Assembly (NCBI GenBank): GCA_016195205.1
Contig: JACQAB010000127.1
Coordinates: forward strand, 1-13,331
Length of the DNA stretch: 13,331 nucleotides
Direction: 5' to 3'
Origin: Pseudomonadota bacterium
GTDB taxonomy: Bacteria; Pseudomonadota; Alphaproteobacteria; UBA9219; RGZA01
Every line of letters begins with the position of its first letter. Within the stretch, counting starts at the first letter, position 1. Position numbers and translations under genes: made by a program. Of the stretch, positions 12,169 through 13,331 are shown piece by piece. Below the pieces are notes generated by a model. The model was given only the letters and a program-made list of their open reading frames with translations, had not been told where the DNA came from and did no database searches.

Positions 12169-12682
12169 TTTTTTTCTTGCCGTGCTGATGGCCGCGCCCG
12201 CCTTCGCCGAGGACGGCCTTGGCCGCTTTGGCGCGTGGAAAGCGCTGCGCGTGGTCGAGAAGAAGCAAACCGTATGCTATATGGTGGCGCATCCGATCGA
12301 AAAACCGGAACCCAAAAAACCCGTCAAAACCGGCAAGGCAAAACCCGCGCTTCCGCGCGAAGCCTATGTGATGGTCACGTTTCGCCCCGGTGAAAACCTG
12401 GCGCCGGTGTTCAGCTATGGCGCGGGGGTGATTTTGAAAGAGGGTTCGGAGGCGCTGCTTCTGAACCTGAACAAGGAAAAATTCAGCCTGTTTACCTCGG
12501 GCGAGGGGGCCTGGGCGCGCGCCTCGGCCACCGATCAGGCGATTGTGAAGATGATGCAAAAAGGTGGCGCCATGGCGGTGGTGGCCGTATCCGCTAAGGG
12601 CGGCAAGCTGGCCGACAAATTCGACTTGAAAGGCGCGGCCGAGGCCTATAAGAAAATCGCCGGGGCGTGCGGGATTCCTTAA
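12143..12682 (+). CDS. Invasion-associated locus B (IalB)-family periplasmic protein
   Basis: This 179-aa protein has a hydrophobic leader ending AAPAFA-ED (cleavage after about residue 22). It then shows an IalB-like pattern: GRFGAWKALRV, KKQTVCYMVAHP, EAYVMVTFRPGENL, a strand region with KEGSEALLLNLNKEKFSLF, TSGEGAWARASATDQAIVKMMQKGGAM, and a final AYKKIAGACGIP. Two cysteines (CYM and ACG) may form a disulfide. IalB proteins are periplasmic or outer-membrane-associated; the name comes from Bartonella erythrocyte invasion, but the family is widespread in free-living alphaproteobacteria and its molecular role is unclear. Residues 26-60 include a K/P-rich insert. The leader's N-region carries no Lys or Arg and is encoded by the repeat, so the start may be altered; GTG at 12164 is an alternative. 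The 3' end is duplicated at 13115. Confidence 0.85.
   Translation: MPNAYGLVPFFLAVLMAAPAFAEDGLGRFGAWKALRVVEKKQTVCYMVAHPIEKPEPKKPVKTGKAKPALPREAYVMVTFRPGENLAPVFSYGAGVILKEGSEALLLNLNKEKFSLFTSGEGAWARASATDQAIVKMMQKGGAMAVVAVSAKGGKLADKFDLKGAAEAYKKIAGACGIP
12649..12680 (+). repeat. Direct repeat copy 1: 3' end of the ialB-like gene
   Basis: This 32-nt segment begins TAAGAAAATCGCC, ends GGGATTCCTT, and covers codons for KKIAGACGIP up to the first stop base. It recurs at 13115-13146 with one difference (C/T at a third codon position). Weaker similarity reaches upstream (GGCCGAGG, 12637-12644, against GGCTGAGG, 13101-13108) with a 2-nt length change. See copy 2 and the cassette finding. Confidence 0.9.
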
Positions 12683-12785
12683 TCTCTTCCGTTCGTCAGG
12701 TAAGAAACATTTTTTCTTCATCTGATAAAAAGCTGATTGCTTTTATGCGCTTGCAGTCTATTTCATGCATGGCGAGGAAACGAAG

Positions 12786-13106
12786 ATGGCCAACGAACCC
12801 GATCCCCAAAACCCGGCGCAAACTGAAGAATACAGGCGCGGCTGGCGCGATTGCGCTGGGGCCATTGTGGACAGCGGCTGGACGTGTTTGGGAGCGGCCG
12901 TCGTGGCCAAGCTTGCCGATGAATATTGGGGGTTCCATAAGCTTTCCAATTTCAACTGGGAGGAAACGGTTTTCGGAAGTTTTATCGGCGGCGTTCTTCT
13001 CAAATCGGTGTGGGAAGGGTCTGTGAAATCGCTTTCCTCGCTGCCGGGGCGCATAAGAAAGGTCCGCGCACAGATCCGCGGACTCCGCCGGCCTACGAAT
13101 GGCTGA
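12786..13106 (+). CDS. Small orphan gene between duplicated ialB 3' ends
   Basis: The start at ATG 12786 is supported by GAGG (12774-12777) 8 nt upstream; ATG 12765 would add seven residues without a site. The 106-aa protein has a polar N-terminus (MANEPDPQNPAQTEEYRRGW), two moderately hydrophobic Gly/Ala stretches (CAGAIVDSGWTCLGAAVVAK and VFGSFIGGVLLKSVWEG, possibly weak membrane or re-entrant helices), and a basic tail (PGRIRKVRAQIRGLRRPTNG). The family is not recognised. It lies between two near-identical 32-nt repeats and is the only gene of the bracketed segment, and its stop overlaps the outer part of the right repeat. It interrupts what would otherwise be an ialB-rlmN neighbourhood. 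A small membrane-active or nucleic-acid-binding protein is conceivable; nothing stronger is supported. Confidence 0.65.
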   Translation: MANEPDPQNPAQTEEYRRGWRDCAGAIVDSGWTCLGAAVVAKLADEYWGFHKLSNFNWEETVFGSFIGGVLLKSVWEGSVKSLSSLPGRIRKVRAQIRGLRRPTNG

Positions 13107-13114
13107 GGAGCCGG

Positions 13115-13146
13115 TAAGAAAATCGCTGGGGCGTGCGGGATTCCTT
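13115..13146 (+). repeat. Direct repeat copy 2: second ialB-like 3' end
   Basis: It is identical to 12649-12680 at 31 of 32 positions. Read in the ialB frame it still encodes KKIAGACGIP and ends TGA in place of TAA; the single internal change (GCC to GCT) is synonymous. That pattern suggests it derives from a functional homologous gene end rather than random decay. Offset between copies is 466 bp. Confidence 0.9.
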
Positions 13147-13152
13147 GAAGTA

Positions 13153-13220
13153 AGGATCAGGGATCAGGGATTTGGGATTGGGGATTTGTACTAATCCCTA
13201 GTCCCAAATCCCAAATCCCA
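13153..13220. repeat. Inverted tandem-repeat (STRR-like) element, word GGGATTTGG/GGGATCAG
   Basis: The left arm (13153-13188) is built of GGATCAGGGATCAGGG then GGGATTTGGGATTGGGG words. The right arm (13190-13220) carries the inverse (CTAATCCC, TAGTCCC, AAATCCC, AAATCCC) with almost no loop. It fills most of the spacer before rlmN, ending 14 nt before its ATG. The word family resembles GGGGATTGGGG-type STRR of filamentous cyanobacteria and shares GGATCAG with 1188-1219. Confidence 0.85.
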
Positions 13221-13234
13221 CTATATTCCGCCCC

Positions 13235-13331
13235 ATGAAAAACCTGATCGGCCTTTCTTTGGAAGAGTTTAGCGCAGAAATGAAGGCGCTGGGCCTGCCG
13301 GCGTTCCGCGCCAAACAGATCTGGCACGGGC
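13235..13331 (+). CDS. rlmN: RlmN, 23S rRNA/tRNA adenine-C2 methyltransferase (5' end only)
   Basis: Only 32 codons lie in the window. MKNLIGLSLEEFSAEMKALG followed by LPAFRAKQIWHG matches the N-terminal accessory domain of RlmN (the usual pattern is LxGLsxeEL...lGepxyRAkQIwhW). RlmN is a radical-SAM enzyme that makes m2A2503 in 23S rRNA and m2A37 in some tRNAs. Its cluster-binding CxxxCxxC lies beyond the window. An IalB-family gene upstream of rlmN is, from memory, a recurrent alphaproteobacterial neighbourhood; here a small orphan gene and a repeat element separate them. No Shine-Dalgarno is evident before the ATG. Confidence 0.88.
   Translation, partial: MKNLIGLSLEEFSAEMKALGLPAFRAKQIWHG

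Noticed and set aside
12161..12721. 186-codon minus-strand frame over the IalB-like gene
   Set aside because: Antisense shadow; the plus strand has a signal peptide and family pattern.
12217..13146. Simple tandem duplication of the ialB region as source of the 32-nt repeat
   Set aside because: The 12683-13114 sequence does not resemble the ialB coding sequence upstream of copy 1; similarity is limited to roughly the last 32-46 nt.

Overview
The window looks like chromosome of a GC-rich alphaproteobacterium of uncertain order. The evidence is an IalB-type periplasmic protein directly upstream of rlmN, a short SpoU/TrmH methyltransferase beginning MRGYFGVGVEGIS (a form I associate with alphaproteobacteria), a REC-EAL/hybrid-kinase pair, and intergenic palindromic repeats of alphaproteobacterial style. 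No rRNA, tRNA, CRISPR array, integrase or transposase is visible.

Layout. 1-1185 (-): 3'-truncated tldE/pmbA. 1301-1842 (+): an RHH antitoxin/ParE-type toxin pair, whose end overlaps by 4 nt a convergent two-gene signalling operon (1839-5794, -). That operon encodes a membrane hybrid histidine kinase (8 predicted TM, 2 PAS, HisKA, HATPase, REC) followed by a REC-EAL c-di-GMP phosphodiesterase. 5795-6435 is a long, partly AT-rich spacer holding a bipartite palindromic repeat, a palindrome, a candidate structured RNA (6065-6175), and a near-consensus promoter with an operator-like inverted repeat. The promoter drives two small overlapping genes of unknown function, one acidic and one basic (6436-7124), closed by a clear intrinsic terminator. 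7338-8125: two tandem paralogous single-TM proteins. 8126-8329: nested palindromic repeats. 8330-10665: a DedA/YqaA-type membrane protein, gpt, and an rlmI-like rRNA methyltransferase. 10793-11218 (-): a hotdog thioesterase. 11276-13331 (+): a small hypothetical gene, a TrmH-family methyltransferase, an IalB-family protein, a small orphan gene, and the start of rlmN.

The most unusual content is intergenic. First, four spacers in the right half (9418-9497, 11514-11588, 12073-12168, 13153-13220) share one architecture: a tract of short degenerate tandem repeats, a loop, then the same tract inverted. Each spacer uses a different repeat word. The elements abut or overlap stop and start codons, and one supplies the start and first codons of the IalB-like protein. 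They resemble the short tandemly repeated repetitive (STRR) sequences known from cyanobacteria. Second, the last 32 nt of the ialB-like gene recur 466 bp downstream (31/32 identical, with the reading frame and a stop kept). The two copies bracket one small orphan gene, as expected of a cassette inserted at a gene 3' end. Third, a bipartite palindromic element occurs twice in opposite orientation. Fourth, the 6065-6175 segment folds on paper into a closed multibranch structure with a GNRA-capped hairpin and an alternative pairing.

Functionally the window mixes housekeeping genes (RNA methylation, purine salvage, membrane protein, thioesterase) with signalling and accessory modules (toxin-antitoxin pair, c-di-GMP turnover, two orphan small-gene units). 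All assignments come from reading motifs; no searches were run.
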